Part shown: piece by piece, positions 13,137 to 22,163 of the stretch | How the letters are laid out: each line of letters starts with the position of its first letter | Position numbering within the stretch: position 1 is the first letter of the stretch | Assembly (NCBI RefSeq): GCF_001921745.1 | Contig: NZ_MRYA01000005.1 | Coordinates: 62,001 to 126,000 of the forward strand | Reading direction: 5' to 3' | Source of the DNA: Psychrobacter sp. Cmf 22.2 | GTDB taxonomy: Bacteria > Pseudomonadota > Gammaproteobacteria > Pseudomonadales > Moraxellaceae | Length of the DNA: 64,000 bases | Translations under genes and position numbers: made by a program | The notes under the pieces: generated by a model | What the model was told of the DNA's origin: nothing | What the model saw: only the letters and a program-made list of their open reading frames with translations | The model's database searches: none

Positions 13137-13535
13137 TTAACGTATATGCCACAACATCCAACTGTGACTAATCTGCATTACCATAAAACCGATGAATAGC
13201 GCGGGCGCTGACAGGGGTCGTATGGTAATAAAAATTAGTGCGAAACCAAACACAGTCAACAACCATTTGGCCATTTGACCTCGATATAGCTGGCTAACAA
13301 TATGTTGGCGCGCGCGATATCCTGTGTACCAAAAGATAAATCCAGCAAATACAGCTTGAGTAACAAAACTTAATAGCGCACCAATCGCAGTACTTTTTGC
13401 TACGACAAGATCACTGCTAAGCCAACTGACATCTATAATCCAAGCGACAATAATAAGGATAAATAGTATCCACGCTTGACGTTTAATATAGACGCCGATT
13501 TGATCTCTTTGCGTACGTTTGGCAGGTTTGGTCAT
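13137..13535 (-). CDS. atpI: ATP synthase assembly protein I
   Basis: Small membrane protein associated with assembly of the Fo c ring. The 132-aa protein has four hydrophobic helices (for example AWILFILIIVAWIIDV, ALLSFVTQAVFAGFIFW, WLLTVFGFALIFITI) and a basic N-terminus, matching the AtpI family in size and topology. Read in the same direction as atpB but 726 bp away. Confidence 0.85.
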   Translation of the reverse strand: MTKPAKRTQRDQIGVYIKRQAWILFILIIVAWIIDVSWLSSDLVVAKSTAIGALLSFVTQAVFAGFIFWYTGYRARQHIVSQLYRGQMAKWLLTVFGFALIFITIRPLSAPALFIGFMVMQISHSWMLWHIR

Positions 13536-13818
13536 CAGCTTACCTATAGCGTTGGAATAATAACCGTAGCATTCAAGTCATAGTAGCGTGTAAATGGCAT
13601 ACTTCTCTATGAACGGTTCACTATACAGATATAACCTTTTAACCAAAATAAAACGCCACTTATTATAAGGAGCAACTGAGTAATTAGCAAGTAATATATG
13701 GCAAATATCAAGCCTTTAATTCGTTATCGTTAATTAATGGTTCATAAAAATACTAAATAATCCTTAAATGCCAAATTGGCCCACTCATTACTCAAAACAT
13801 TGTGTTGTTTGTTGATTA

Positions 13819-14703
13819 TTAAGATATACAGTTACGTAATTTTTGCACCATGTTACTCCAGCCGCTAACGAAGTCTTTGCTACCGCTCATGTCTTCAGGC
13901 TGTACAATCATATCTACTGGCTGAAGCTTAGCAAGCAAACCTTTACCCGGAGCGCTTGGACTAACCAAACACATTTTTTTAACGGGACGCTGCTCATTAA
14001 GCCAACGAATCTGACTGGCTTTAGGTGCCAAATGATGGTCCGTACTCAAACTACCAGCAAGCTGTAATTGCAGCGCTTTTTCAATATATTGGTAAGCATC
14101 ATGATAAGCCCAATAAGGATAGGTTTTTCGATTATCTAGTTGCGTCAACTCTACTGCTCTATCCAGTCGTTGGGCAAACTTCTTTGCGTTGGCTTGATAC
14201 AAATTTTTATGCTGAGGGTTTGCATGACTGTGAATCACTGCCAGTGCACGGGTGATGGCTTTGGCGTTTTCAGGATCGAGCCAAATGTGCGGGTCTAAAG
14301 TATCTGCAATAGGTTGGCCTTTGACATCACGTAATGGGTGACGGTTAAAAGCATCAAAGCCAAATAAAGCAATCGCATTTGGTGCTGTGTTCAAGCTCGA
14401 TGCAAGGTTGTTCTCTAATGGCTCACCAAACCACACAACAAACTTACTGTCTTGAATGGCTTTAATATCACCAGGGCTGATACTGCCATGATGTCCGACC
14501 TCCCCTGCTTGCAGTAGTCGATTGGCTGATGGCGCGCCTTTAGTGACGGCCTCACTTAATAAAAACAAAGGATAGTTACTAACGCTAACGGTCGCTGCTT
14601 GTACAGTCATCATAAATGAGCTTAACAGCATCAACATTAGCGTCAATGTGTATTTGGGTTGACACAAAAACTGTCCTATTCTGTAAAAGGAGAAGCTATT
14701 CAT
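13819..14703 (-). CDS. znuA: High-affinity zinc ABC transporter, periplasmic binding protein
   Basis: Captures Zn2+ in the periplasm and delivers it to ZnuB. After a signal peptide (hydrophobic stretch LTLMLMLLSSFMMTVQA) come the metal-binding histidines of the cluster A-I fold: GHHGSISPGD, DPHIWLDPENA and the YWAYHDAYQYIEKAL motif. The His-rich loop found in some ZnuA proteins is absent. ATG at 14703 gives a normal signal peptide; the frame is open to another ATG at 14766, which would add 21 residues ahead of it. Divergent from zur and znuCB, with a Zur box between. Confidence 0.9.
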   Translation of the reverse strand: MNSFSFYRIGQFLCQPKYTLTLMLMLLSSFMMTVQAATVSVSNYPLFLLSEAVTKGAPSANRLLQAGEVGHHGSISPGDIKAIQDSKFVVWFGEPLENNLASSLNTAPNAIALFGFDAFNRHPLRDVKGQPIADTLDPHIWLDPENAKAITRALAVIHSHANPQHKNLYQANAKKFAQRLDRAVELTQLDNRKTYPYWAYHDAYQYIEKALQLQLAGSLSTDHHLAPKASQIRWLNEQRPVKKMCLVSPSAPGKGLLAKLQPVDMIVQPEDMSGSKDFVSGWSNMVQKLRNCIS

Positions 14704-14856
14704 TCTATATTGGAAGTACTTATTTTTATTGTATAGATTGCTAAGGTTTTGGAGAGTAGCATTCATCGGATAACTGCCCTATAAGTATGGTCTAAAAAGA
14801 TCAAGTCTGGAGAAACCACTTGATAAATAACAACGCTGATTTTACAATTTTTATTA

Positions 14857-14871
14857 TGTTATACTATAACA
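14857..14871. promoter_or_regulatory. Zur box
   Basis: Perfect 15-bp palindrome TGTTATACTATAACA, with partial extension on both sides. It matches the gammaproteobacterial Zur operator core (TGTTATA-N-TATAACA) as I know it. It lies between divergent znuA and zur-znuCB, 27 bp upstream of the likely -35 of zur, so it is placed to repress both when zinc is plentiful. Confidence 0.85.
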
Positions 14872-14897
14872 ATAAAAATGGCTAATAAAATTTCTTG

Positions 14898-14928
14898 TTG
14901 ACAGTTTTTAAATATTTTGGCTTATACT
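14898..14928 (+). promoter_or_regulatory. Sigma-70-type promoter for zur
   Basis: TTGACA at 14898-14903 and TATACT at 14923-14928 (or TTATAC one base earlier) with 18-19 bp between them. The expected start point is 25-30 bp upstream of the zur ATG. Confidence 0.6.
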
Positions 14929-14965
14929 GCTGGGCGTTATATCATCGTTTTTTGGAGTCTATACA

Positions 14966-15493
14966 ATGTCTTCTGCTTCTTCTGTTTGCGAACATTTACA
15001 TGATGTTCAACACTTTACGTCATATGATGTGACTGAGCGTTTAGAGACCGCCAAAGCTCAATGTCGGTTGCGCGGTGTACGCTTTACCCCGCTGCGTCAG
15101 CAGATATATGCACTAATATTGCAAGCCAATAAGCCAATAGGTGCGTATGACTTGATCACAGAGCTGCAACAAATGCGGACGACTACGAGGGCTGACAATG
15201 CAAAAGCACCAGCTCGAAAAAACGTAGCCCCGCCAACTGTCTATCGCAGCTTAGAGTTTTTGTTGGGTGAGGGATTGATTCACCAATTGACTTCGATCAA
15301 TGCTTATGTCCCTTGTTGCCATCCACGTGATGAACATACTGCTGCGTTTTTAATCTGTGAAGTGTGTCAGCGTGTACAAGAGTGTAGTAGCCTGCCAGTA
15401 CAAGAAATGATGAGCTTTGCAGAGCAAGATGCCGGTTTTATGGTTTCTCGTAGCGTCATTGAGATTAGCGGACGCTGTCAAAGTTGCCAATAA
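14966..15493 (+). CDS. zur: Zinc uptake regulator, Fur family
   Basis: Zinc-sensing repressor. The winged helix (RGVRFTPLRQQIYALILQ ... PPTVYRSLEFLLGEGLIH) is followed by the dimerisation domain with two CxxC pairs (CEVCQRVQEC and the C-terminal CQSC) that bind structural zinc. At 175 aa it is a normal Fur/Zur length, with a short insertion (about residues 72-88) rich in Arg and Ala inside the DNA-binding domain. A GGAG ribosome site precedes the ATG. It leads the operon zur-znuC-znuB and faces znuA across the Zur box. Confidence 0.92.
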   Translation: MSSASSVCEHLHDVQHFTSYDVTERLETAKAQCRLRGVRFTPLRQQIYALILQANKPIGAYDLITELQQMRTTTRADNAKAPARKNVAPPTVYRSLEFLLGEGLIHQLTSINAYVPCCHPRDEHTAAFLICEVCQRVQECSSLPVQEMMSFAEQDAGFMVSRSVIEISGRCQSCQ

Positions 15494-15553
15494 AATATCT
15501 ATGTTCTATCTACCCCTTCTTCTTACGTCTATTTAATTTTCGGCTGTTATCTT

Positions 15554-16330
15554 ATGAGCCTTTTAGAGCAATCGTCCAATAATAAAAACATCTCTTATGG
15601 GTTACCGTTACTTAGCTTGAATGGTATCAATTACCATATTGGTCAACAGCGTTTGGTCAAAGACATCAATATCGATATTGCTGTCAATGAAACTGTCAGT
15701 CTGATCGGTCCAAACGGTGCAGGCAAGTCGACGTTGGTCAAACTTATCTTAGGTCTCATCACGCCCACAGCAGGTAAGATTATTAATCATCAACCATTGC
15801 AACTTGGTTATGTGCCGCAGCGTTTTACGGTGCCGCCTATCTTACCATTACGAGTAAAAGACCTTTTGACTCAGGCAGACAGACGTCGTTTAACATCAGA
15901 ACAACGCCAGTTTATTTTTGATAATTTATCCTTAAATCATCTGTTATCACGGCAAATGCTACATCTTTCTGGCGGTGAAACGCAGCGCGTACTACTGGCA
16001 CGGGCCTTACTAGATAAGCCCAATTTATTGATTTTAGATGAGCCAATGCAAGGGCTTGATCCTGATACTGAGGTTTGGCTCTATCAATTTATCGATGAGC
16101 TGCCAGATTTTTTGCGTTGTGCGATGTTGGTGGTGTCACATGATTTACATTGGGTCATGAAAGGCAGCCGGCGGGTTATTTGCTTAAATAAGCATATTTG
16201 CTGCGAAGGTCAACCGAGCGAGCTTGCCATCACCGCTGAATTTCAAAAATTATTTGGTCATCATTATGAGCAGCCTTATGTGCATAAGCCCCATGCTTGT
16301 GAGCATCAGGCACCAAGCGAGTTATTATAA
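15554..16330 (+). CDS. znuC: Zinc ABC transporter ATP-binding protein
   Basis: ATPase that powers ZnuB. The 258-aa protein has Walker A (GPNGAGKST), signature LSGGETQRVLLARAL, Walker B (LLILDEPMQGLD) and the H-loop (VVSHDLHWV). It is 60 bp after zur and 189 bp before znuB, all on the same strand. Confidence 0.95.
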   Translation: MSLLEQSSNNKNISYGLPLLSLNGINYHIGQQRLVKDINIDIAVNETVSLIGPNGAGKSTLVKLILGLITPTAGKIINHQPLQLGYVPQRFTVPPILPLRVKDLLTQADRRRLTSEQRQFIFDNLSLNHLLSRQMLHLSGGETQRVLLARALLDKPNLLILDEPMQGLDPDTEVWLYQFIDELPDFLRCAMLVVSHDLHWVMKGSRRVICLNKHICCEGQPSELAITAEFQKLFGHHYEQPYVHKPHACEHQAPSELL

Positions 16331-16519
16331 GTACTATTGTGAGCGACCTTTTTTGGCTCTACAAATCTACTGACGTACTTTTCTTTATATAACCTTTTAA
16401 TCCCTATTACGAAACGTTCTGTGCTTAGGGCATGTTCTCAATTTAATCGATAGTCATCTAAATGAGGACACACCTTAGTATTAAGCAATGTTCTTTTATT
16501 TTAACGGAAGACAGCTTTT

Positions 16520-17326
16520 ATGACCGCTTGGTTAGCTATCATTGCCCCTGCCTGGATTGCCGGCAGTATATTAGGTCTACTATCAGCCCCACTTGGCTGC
16601 TTAGTATTATGGCGACGGATGGCGTTTTTTGCCGATGCCTTGTCTCATGGGACACTATTAGGAGTCGCGATTGCAGTTTGGTGGCAGTTGCCAATGGGTA
16701 TTGGTATTGCCATCGTCAGCGTTCTAGTAGTGTTAGCCCTGTTATTAATTGAAGATGAGCGCCTACCTACTGACGCAGTACTGGCAGTGGTGGCAGTGTC
16801 TTTATTATGTCTGGGGCTATTGACCTTAACTCAGCTCACTGATCAGCAAGCAAATGTTTTAGGGTTTTTATTTGGCAATTTACTTGAGCTTGATTGGGCT
16901 GACTTGCCATTGCTCGCTGGTAGTGTGCTAGTAGGGTTAGTGTTTTTGGCCTATATATGGCCCGCTCAAATAAAACTTGCTACTCACGAGGCTCTTGCCC
17001 GCATTCAAAGGGTTAATCCGACAAGACAACGCCTGTTTTTTATGGGTGTGTTGGCAGGTTTTTGTGCCATTGCTTTGCAAGCCGTTGGCAGCTTATTAAT
17101 CAGTGGCCTACTAGTATTGCCCGCATTAACGGCACGTTTGTGGTCAACAGCTCCTAAACAGATGGTCGTCTTTTCACTCATAATAGCGCAAGTAGGCGTA
17201 ACGCTAGGCATTTGGGGTAGTATTTGGCTTGATATACAGACTGGACTTGCTATAGTTTTAGTATTAGCGGTCTTATTTTTTAGCGCCCTTTTAATAACCA
17301 AAACAGTGACCAAGATACGTGTTTAG
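16520..17326 (+). CDS. znuB: Zinc ABC transporter permease
   Basis: Membrane channel of the ZnuABC zinc importer, 268 aa with about eight hydrophobic helices. It starts MTAWLAIIAPAWIAGSILGL and carries the family segments PLGCLVLWRRMAFFADALSHG and LLISGLLVLPALTARL. It is the last gene of the zur-znuCB unit. Confidence 0.94.
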   Translation: MTAWLAIIAPAWIAGSILGLLSAPLGCLVLWRRMAFFADALSHGTLLGVAIAVWWQLPMGIGIAIVSVLVVLALLLIEDERLPTDAVLAVVAVSLLCLGLLTLTQLTDQQANVLGFLFGNLLELDWADLPLLAGSVLVGLVFLAYIWPAQIKLATHEALARIQRVNPTRQRLFFMGVLAGFCAIALQAVGSLLISGLLVLPALTARLWSTAPKQMVVFSLIIAQVGVTLGIWGSIWLDIQTGLAIVLVLAVLFFSALLITKTVTKIRV

Positions 17327-17523
17327 CTTTACTAGGTATTTTTAATGCTTAAAGTCGTTTTAACCAATGGAATACTTTAGCATTATCAATAAGTAATTTA
17401 TAAACCTTGTTTGGCATTTAGTGCTAGAGATTACATAACTTTTGTGCTATAAGTTTGCACTATTATTTTTTATAGTGGTTTTCTTAGGCTTTAATTGTCT
17501 TGATGTAGTAAGGGATCGACCTT

Positions 17524-18369
17524 ATGCCAAGTTATCCTGCTCGTGAAATCAGCAGCCCAGATGGTCAGGTAAATGTATTACAGATTACAGATATGCATTT
17601 ATCTACCGTACAAGCAGTACAAAAGGTAGCTTATAAACAACCAACCTCTGAATACTGTTGTACATATAGTTTTGAGGCAGTATTAGCACAAGCATTGAGC
17701 GAAGATATTCGCTGTGATTTGATTTTAGTCACAGGCGATTTGGTTAATGTGGTCAAGCCTGCTATTTATGATCATATTTTTAAGGTACTGCATGATACCG
17801 GCATCCCTTTCGCTTGTATTGCTGGCAATCATGATGTAACAGATGAGCTTGGTGGCAAACTACCATATTCTCAGCGCCAGCTCATCCCTCAGCCTGCAGA
17901 CGAACGTCTACTCAGTCGCCACGTAATACATACAGACTACTGGCAACTATTGCTACTAAATTCTGCAATTCCTGGTAAGGTCGCAGGTGAAGTGACCAAT
18001 ACAGATATTGACTGGTTATGCGCGCGTTTGAGTGCCTGCGACAAACCTGCGCTTATTGCCTTACATCATCATGTGATGCTCATGCACTCAGAGTGGATAG
18101 ATGCTCACATTGCAGATAATGTATCTACTTGTTGGCAACGTATGGCGGCATTTCCACATTTGCGCGTGATTATTAGCGGTCATACGCATCAAGACCAAGT
18201 TCGCTATCAAAATGGGGTTACCGTATATACCACTCCATCAACCTGCTATCAGTTTAAGCCTTACGAAGATGACTTCGCTTATGATACAAGTGCATTACCT
18301 GGTTACCGTTGGTTGCAATTAGCCAACACTGGGCAGGTTGCAAGCTGGGTCAAAAGATTAGATACTTAG
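17524..18369 (+). CDS. cpdA: Calcineurin-like phosphodiesterase, CpdA-like
   Basis: Predicted class III cyclic-nucleotide phosphodiesterase hydrolysing cAMP to AMP. The metallophosphatase motifs are in order: ITDMHL, LVTGDLVN, AGNHDVTDE, LHHHVM and SGHTHQDQ, giving the di-metal ligands. At 281 aa it is the size of E. coli CpdA (275 aa). It stands alone downstream of znuB. Substrate is inferred from family resemblance. Confidence 0.82.
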   Translation: MPSYPAREISSPDGQVNVLQITDMHLSTVQAVQKVAYKQPTSEYCCTYSFEAVLAQALSEDIRCDLILVTGDLVNVVKPAIYDHIFKVLHDTGIPFACIAGNHDVTDELGGKLPYSQRQLIPQPADERLLSRHVIHTDYWQLLLLNSAIPGKVAGEVTNTDIDWLCARLSACDKPALIALHHHVMLMHSEWIDAHIADNVSTCWQRMAAFPHLRVIISGHTHQDQVRYQNGVTVYTTPSTCYQFKPYEDDFAYDTSALPGYRWLQLANTGQVASWVKRLDT

Positions 18370-18925
18370 CGGCCAGTTTTATTGCTTCGATGAATAACAC
18401 TGTTTATATAGCTTTGTTATCTATTGATTTTCATCATTTATAAAGCTTAGGATTTTAGTATAGTGTGTAAGATATTTTATTAAATAATACTAGGCAATGA
18501 TAATAGAATAGACGATACTGCAAATAATGATACAAGCTAAATAGACTTTAGTTAGATGGATATTAAAAATAAGATGGAATAGGAGCGCCTAGCATTAAGT
18601 GTTAGGCAAATTATAGTGGCTAGGATAGCTGAGACGACAACCAGTTAAGTGTTCACAATCAGCCGTGTACTCATGAACATTATTATTTATACCTAGATGA
18701 TAATGTTCATTATAGCAACGACAAGATGCGTACTTATTTATGAATAATGTCCATCATTATTGTTATGTCGATATGAGCGTACCTTTAAAGCAGCTGTGTT
18801 ACTTGCGTTACCCTGTGATAAAACGGTCTATAAAAGATAAGTAATAATCTGTGTTGACACTTATCCAAGTTTTATCCTTTAAAACGTCGTTTCATTGAAT
18901 TAATTTGAAAAAGTAGGATACCCAT
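18370..18925. other. 556-bp intergenic region upstream of dksA with an inverted repeat
   Basis: No gene is visible. TGAACATTATTAT (18674-18686) and ATGATAATGTTCA (18697-18709) form an inverted repeat with one wobble pair, and a related half site (GAATAATGTCCAT) follows about 30 bp on. A possible -35 TTGACA lies at 18854-18859, but no well-spaced -10 follows. Confidence 0.45.
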
Positions 18926-19366
18926 ATGAGCACCCTGACTAATAATCCGAGTGATGTCAAATTCACCCCTTACGAGCCTGCCAAAGACGAAGAGTATATG
19001 TCTGATGCGCAGTTAGAGCATTTTAAAGCCATTTTATTGGACTGGAAAAATCAACTAATCGGCGAAGCTGACCGTACAAAGACTTATATTCAAGATGAGT
19101 CTAGTGCCATGCCAGATATTAATGATCGGGCCACTCAAGAAGAAGAGTTTGCACTAGCATTACGCACGCGCGACCGTGAACGCAAATTGATTCGCAAAAT
19201 TGACAAATCTATGTCAGAGATTGAAAACGATGATTATGGTTTTTGTGAAACTTGCGGAGTAGAGATTGGTTTGCGTCGTTTAGAAGCTCGACCAACAGCA
19301 ACGCAATGTATTGACTGCAAAACGTTGTCTGAGATGAAAGAGCGTCAAAACCAAGGTCATACATAA
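18926..19366 (+). CDS. dksA: RNA polymerase-binding transcription factor DksA
   Basis: Binds the RNA polymerase secondary channel and, with ppGpp, retunes rRNA and biosynthetic promoters. The coiled-coil tip DINDRATQEEE has the functional Asp and Ala residues; the zinc finger is CETCGVEIG ... CIDC. At 146 aa it is close to E. coli DksA (151 aa). A GGATA-type ribosome site lies just before the ATG. Followed by a strong terminator. Confidence 0.96.
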   Translation: MSTLTNNPSDVKFTPYEPAKDEEYMSDAQLEHFKAILLDWKNQLIGEADRTKTYIQDESSAMPDINDRATQEEEFALALRTRDRERKLIRKIDKSMSEIENDDYGFCETCGVEIGLRRLEARPTATQCIDCKTLSEMKERQNQGHT

Positions 19367-19434
19367 CATACTATTCCTACTATATAGGACTGATCTCGTT
19401 GATCAATTCAATTAATTAGTCCAATAGTATTCAA

Positions 19435-19475
19435 TGCAACAAGCGACCATCCAATTGGTCGCTTGTTGCATTTTA
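19435..19475 (+). terminator. Intrinsic terminator after dksA
   Basis: A 15-bp perfect stem, TGCAACAAGCGACCA (19435-19449) with its complement at 19456-19470, has a 6-nt loop and is followed by TTTT. It ends the dksA transcript before gluQ. Confidence 0.9.
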
Positions 19476-19622
19476 CGGCCTACCCTAAAGCCTAAAATCA
19501 GTTAACAAAACTTCTTAATTTAATAAATATCTTTTCCCCTAACGCTCTTTTACGCTATTCTTATTCTTTTATTATTATAGCGGCTTATTTTGACACGCAT
19601 TCATACTACTGATACCCCTACA

Positions 19623-20594
19623 ATGACACTATTTAAACCAACGTCTAAACTGACGTCACTGTCGGCGTATCCTATTGGGCGTTTTGCTCCTTCACCCACC
19701 GGCGAGCTGCATCTTGGTTCCTTGACCACGGCGCTGGCAAGTTACTGTCATATCAAATCACTAGGCGGCGACTGGCTTCTACGTATTGAAGATACCGATA
19801 CTGAGCGCTGTGACCGACAATTTAGTGAGCAAATACTGATAGACTTAGAGACCTTAAACTTGCATTGGGATGGCGATGTCGTTTATCAGTCCGAGCGCAT
19901 TGATATTTATAATGAATATCTATCTTCCATACTGGCCCCTCTAACTTACGGTTGCCTATGCTCACGTAAAAGCCTTGAACGTTATTGGGAGCAAAAAGCC
20001 ATAATAGAAAGCGCAAACTTGCAAAACGCCACTCAAAAACTTCTTAATAGACAGCGCTACCCACGCTGCTGTATAGAGGCACATCTTGATAAAGACCGTT
20101 ATAAACTACGCCTGCAGCTACCAGATTATCTCATAGGTTTTCAAGATGGTATTCAAGGATTACAATGGGATAATCCGCAGCAAACCTTGGGCGATATGGT
20201 CGTTCGTCGCCAAGATGGCATGATTAATTATATTTTGGCAGCAAGCCTTGATGATGGGCTACAAGGAGTCACTCACATCATGCGCGGTTTAGATATCTTA
20301 CCTATGACGACTGCACAAATCAGCATCATGCAAGCTGCACGTTTACCAGCTATAGATCAGTGGTATCATTTGCCACTAATATGCAATCCTGATGGACAAA
20401 AGCTCTCTAAACAAAACCTTGCCCAACCTATAGATACTCGTAAGCCCAGTCAGCTGATTGCGATGGCTTTACAGTTATTAAAGCAGCCTGCTGTCGATAT
20501 GGATACTCCAGCTCGCATGCTCGAGCAAGCCATTACACAATGGGACAACACGCCCTTGCAAGGTAAGAATGCACTAAATATCATCGCTCCTTAA
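19623..20594 (+). CDS. gluQ: Glutamyl-Q tRNA(Asp) synthetase
   Basis: Attaches glutamate to queuosine at the wobble base of tRNA-Asp; related to GluRS but lacks its anticodon-binding domain. Visible: [14 protein letters not shown] (HIGH-like), RIEDTDTER, a zinc site formed by CLCSR and YPRCC, and KLSKQNLA (KMSKS-like). ATG at 19623 gives 323 aa; an upstream TTG at 19590 would add 11 residues without support. The dksA-gluQ pairing is common in gammaproteobacteria. Confidence 0.92.
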   Translation: MTLFKPTSKLTSLSAYPIGRFAPSPTGELHLGSLTTALASYCHIKSLGGDWLLRIEDTDTERCDRQFSEQILIDLETLNLHWDGDVVYQSERIDIYNEYLSSILAPLTYGCLCSRKSLERYWEQKAIIESANLQNATQKLLNRQRYPRCCIEAHLDKDRYKLRLQLPDYLIGFQDGIQGLQWDNPQQTLGDMVVRRQDGMINYILAASLDDGLQGVTHIMRGLDILPMTTAQISIMQAARLPAIDQWYHLPLICNPDGQKLSKQNLAQPIDTRKPSQLIAMALQLLKQPAVDMDTPARMLEQAITQWDNTPLQGKNALNIIAP

Positions 20595-20611
20595 CTAATC
20601 ACTTCAGAGCA

Positions 20612-20643
20612 AAAAGCGCCACCCAACGGCGACGCTTTTATTA
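20612..20643 (+). terminator. Intrinsic terminator after gluQ
   Basis: AAAAGCG (20612-20618) pairs with CGCTTTT (20633-20639), with GCC/GGC pairing inside the loop. It lies 18 bp after the gluQ stop and, having A- and T-runs on both sides, could also serve convergent ftsW. Confidence 0.7.
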
Positions 20644-20725
20644 TCTTTAGGGTAATAACTGACATAGATTAATGACTAATATTAACGAATATACGTCATT
20701 CTGTTTGTCTGTCCTAGCACTTTCT

Positions 20726-21922
20726 TTAGAAATAACGGCACTGGCTTTTTTCTATCTCAGGACTCTCGTTATAAATCTTGAGTAGCAGCGCCACCATCAC
20801 CAAACTAATCAGCATTGATGACCCACCATAACTAAAGAACGGCATCGTTAATCCTTTAGTCGGCATCGCTCCCATATTCATAGCAGCATTAATAATCGTT
20901 TGTGCAATAAAAATAATGCCGATACCAAAAGCGGTATAGCTCATACGCATTTGCCGACGTTTTAGCGCATTATAACTAATACGCATAGCACTACCGATGA
21001 TAAGTGCTTCTAATATCAAAATCATCGTCACGCCAACGAAGCCTAGCTCTTCACCAGTAATGGCCAACAAAAAATCTGTATGTGCCTCAGGTAAATGTGA
21101 TAGTTTTTGGACGCTTTCACCATAACCTACACCTGTAAACTGTCCACGACCAAATGCAATCAAGCTGCGTGCCAATTGATAGTCAGTATCTTGAATATCA
21201 TCAAAGGGATCTAAAAACGATAACACCCTTGTCAGACGATACTGAACCATAGTGACTGCCAGTACGCCAAGCACACCTACGACCGCCCCTAGCGCGACAA
21301 ATTGCTTATAAGGTGCCCCAGCGATATAAAATATAGCAAACACTGTGCCGACGATGACCACCAATGAGCCAAAATCAGGCTGCAATAATAATAAAAAAGT
21401 CAGCAGACCGATCACTAAAGAGATGCGTAAAAACCCATCCCAACCGTTACGGACTTCAAACGAGCGTCGCACTACAAAGTCAGCAACGAAGACAATGACC
21501 ACAAGCTTCGCTAGTTCTGCGACCTGAAAGTTAATCACGCCCAAGTTTAGCCAGCGTTTTGAACCATTAATAGGCGTACCAAATAGCGTCGCTATCAAAA
21601 GCGCACCAGTGACACCTAGCAATATAAACTGTGTCTCAGTCTGGTAGAGGGTTTTTAGTGGTACAAAGTAATACGGTATCGCTGCAGCGATTAGCCCGAT
21701 GCCCATGTATAGCAGCTGATGTTCAAAAAAATACAGCTCGCTCATGCCGCGACTTAGTGCAAAAGGAATAGAGGCTGAAGCCACCATAAGTAAGCTAAGT
21801 ACCATCATACAACCAACGCTAGATATCAAAATTGCGCGTGCTGAAGGTAAAGAGAGAACACCATCTGCGCCAGAAGTTGGCTGAGACTTTTGAGAAGAAC
21901 GAGAAAAAAAAGAGAGCGCCAT
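20726..21922 (-). CDS. ftsW: Septal peptidoglycan glycosyltransferase FtsW (SEDS family)
   Basis: Polymerises lipid II at the division septum with FtsI. About ten membrane helices; SEDS motifs include NGSKRWLNLG, LLLQPDFGSLVV, GRGQFTGVGYGESVQKLSHLPEAHTDFLLA and the C-terminal GLTMPFFSYGGSS. ATG at 21922 (398 aa) starts a short cytoplasmic tail before the first helix. The frame stays open to 22036, but that would add an extra hydrophobic segment not expected in FtsW. It follows murD on the minus strand, the usual dcw-type order. Confidence 0.92.
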   Translation of the reverse strand: MALSFFSRSSQKSQPTSGADGVLSLPSARAILISSVGCMMVLSLLMVASASIPFALSRGMSELYFFEHQLLYMGIGLIAAAIPYYFVPLKTLYQTETQFILLGVTGALLIATLFGTPINGSKRWLNLGVINFQVAELAKLVVIVFVADFVVRRSFEVRNGWDGFLRISLVIGLLTFLLLLQPDFGSLVVIVGTVFAIFYIAGAPYKQFVALGAVVGVLGVLAVTMVQYRLTRVLSFLDPFDDIQDTDYQLARSLIAFGRGQFTGVGYGESVQKLSHLPEAHTDFLLAITGEELGFVGVTMILILEALIIGSAMRISYNALKRRQMRMSYTAFGIGIIFIAQTIINAAMNMGAMPTKGLTMPFFSYGGSSMLISLVMVALLLKIYNESPEIEKSQCRYF

Positions 21923-22163
21923 AATATTCAAGTATATTAACAAACAAAAAAACACGACATCTATCCGACGCCACCGTTTAAACCAAATCAAATAGAAAAC
22001 AGACTTAATAGCTATCACAACTAGTAAACGTACCATCGCTTTTAGTAGACGTTAGTTGGCGACTACTAAAAAGAGGTTCTTCATAAACCAGAACTGGCTA
22101 ACTGTGTTTGACAGTAGCAGTAATTTATAAGCAAAACAATCATTTATCATCTAAATAGATGAA

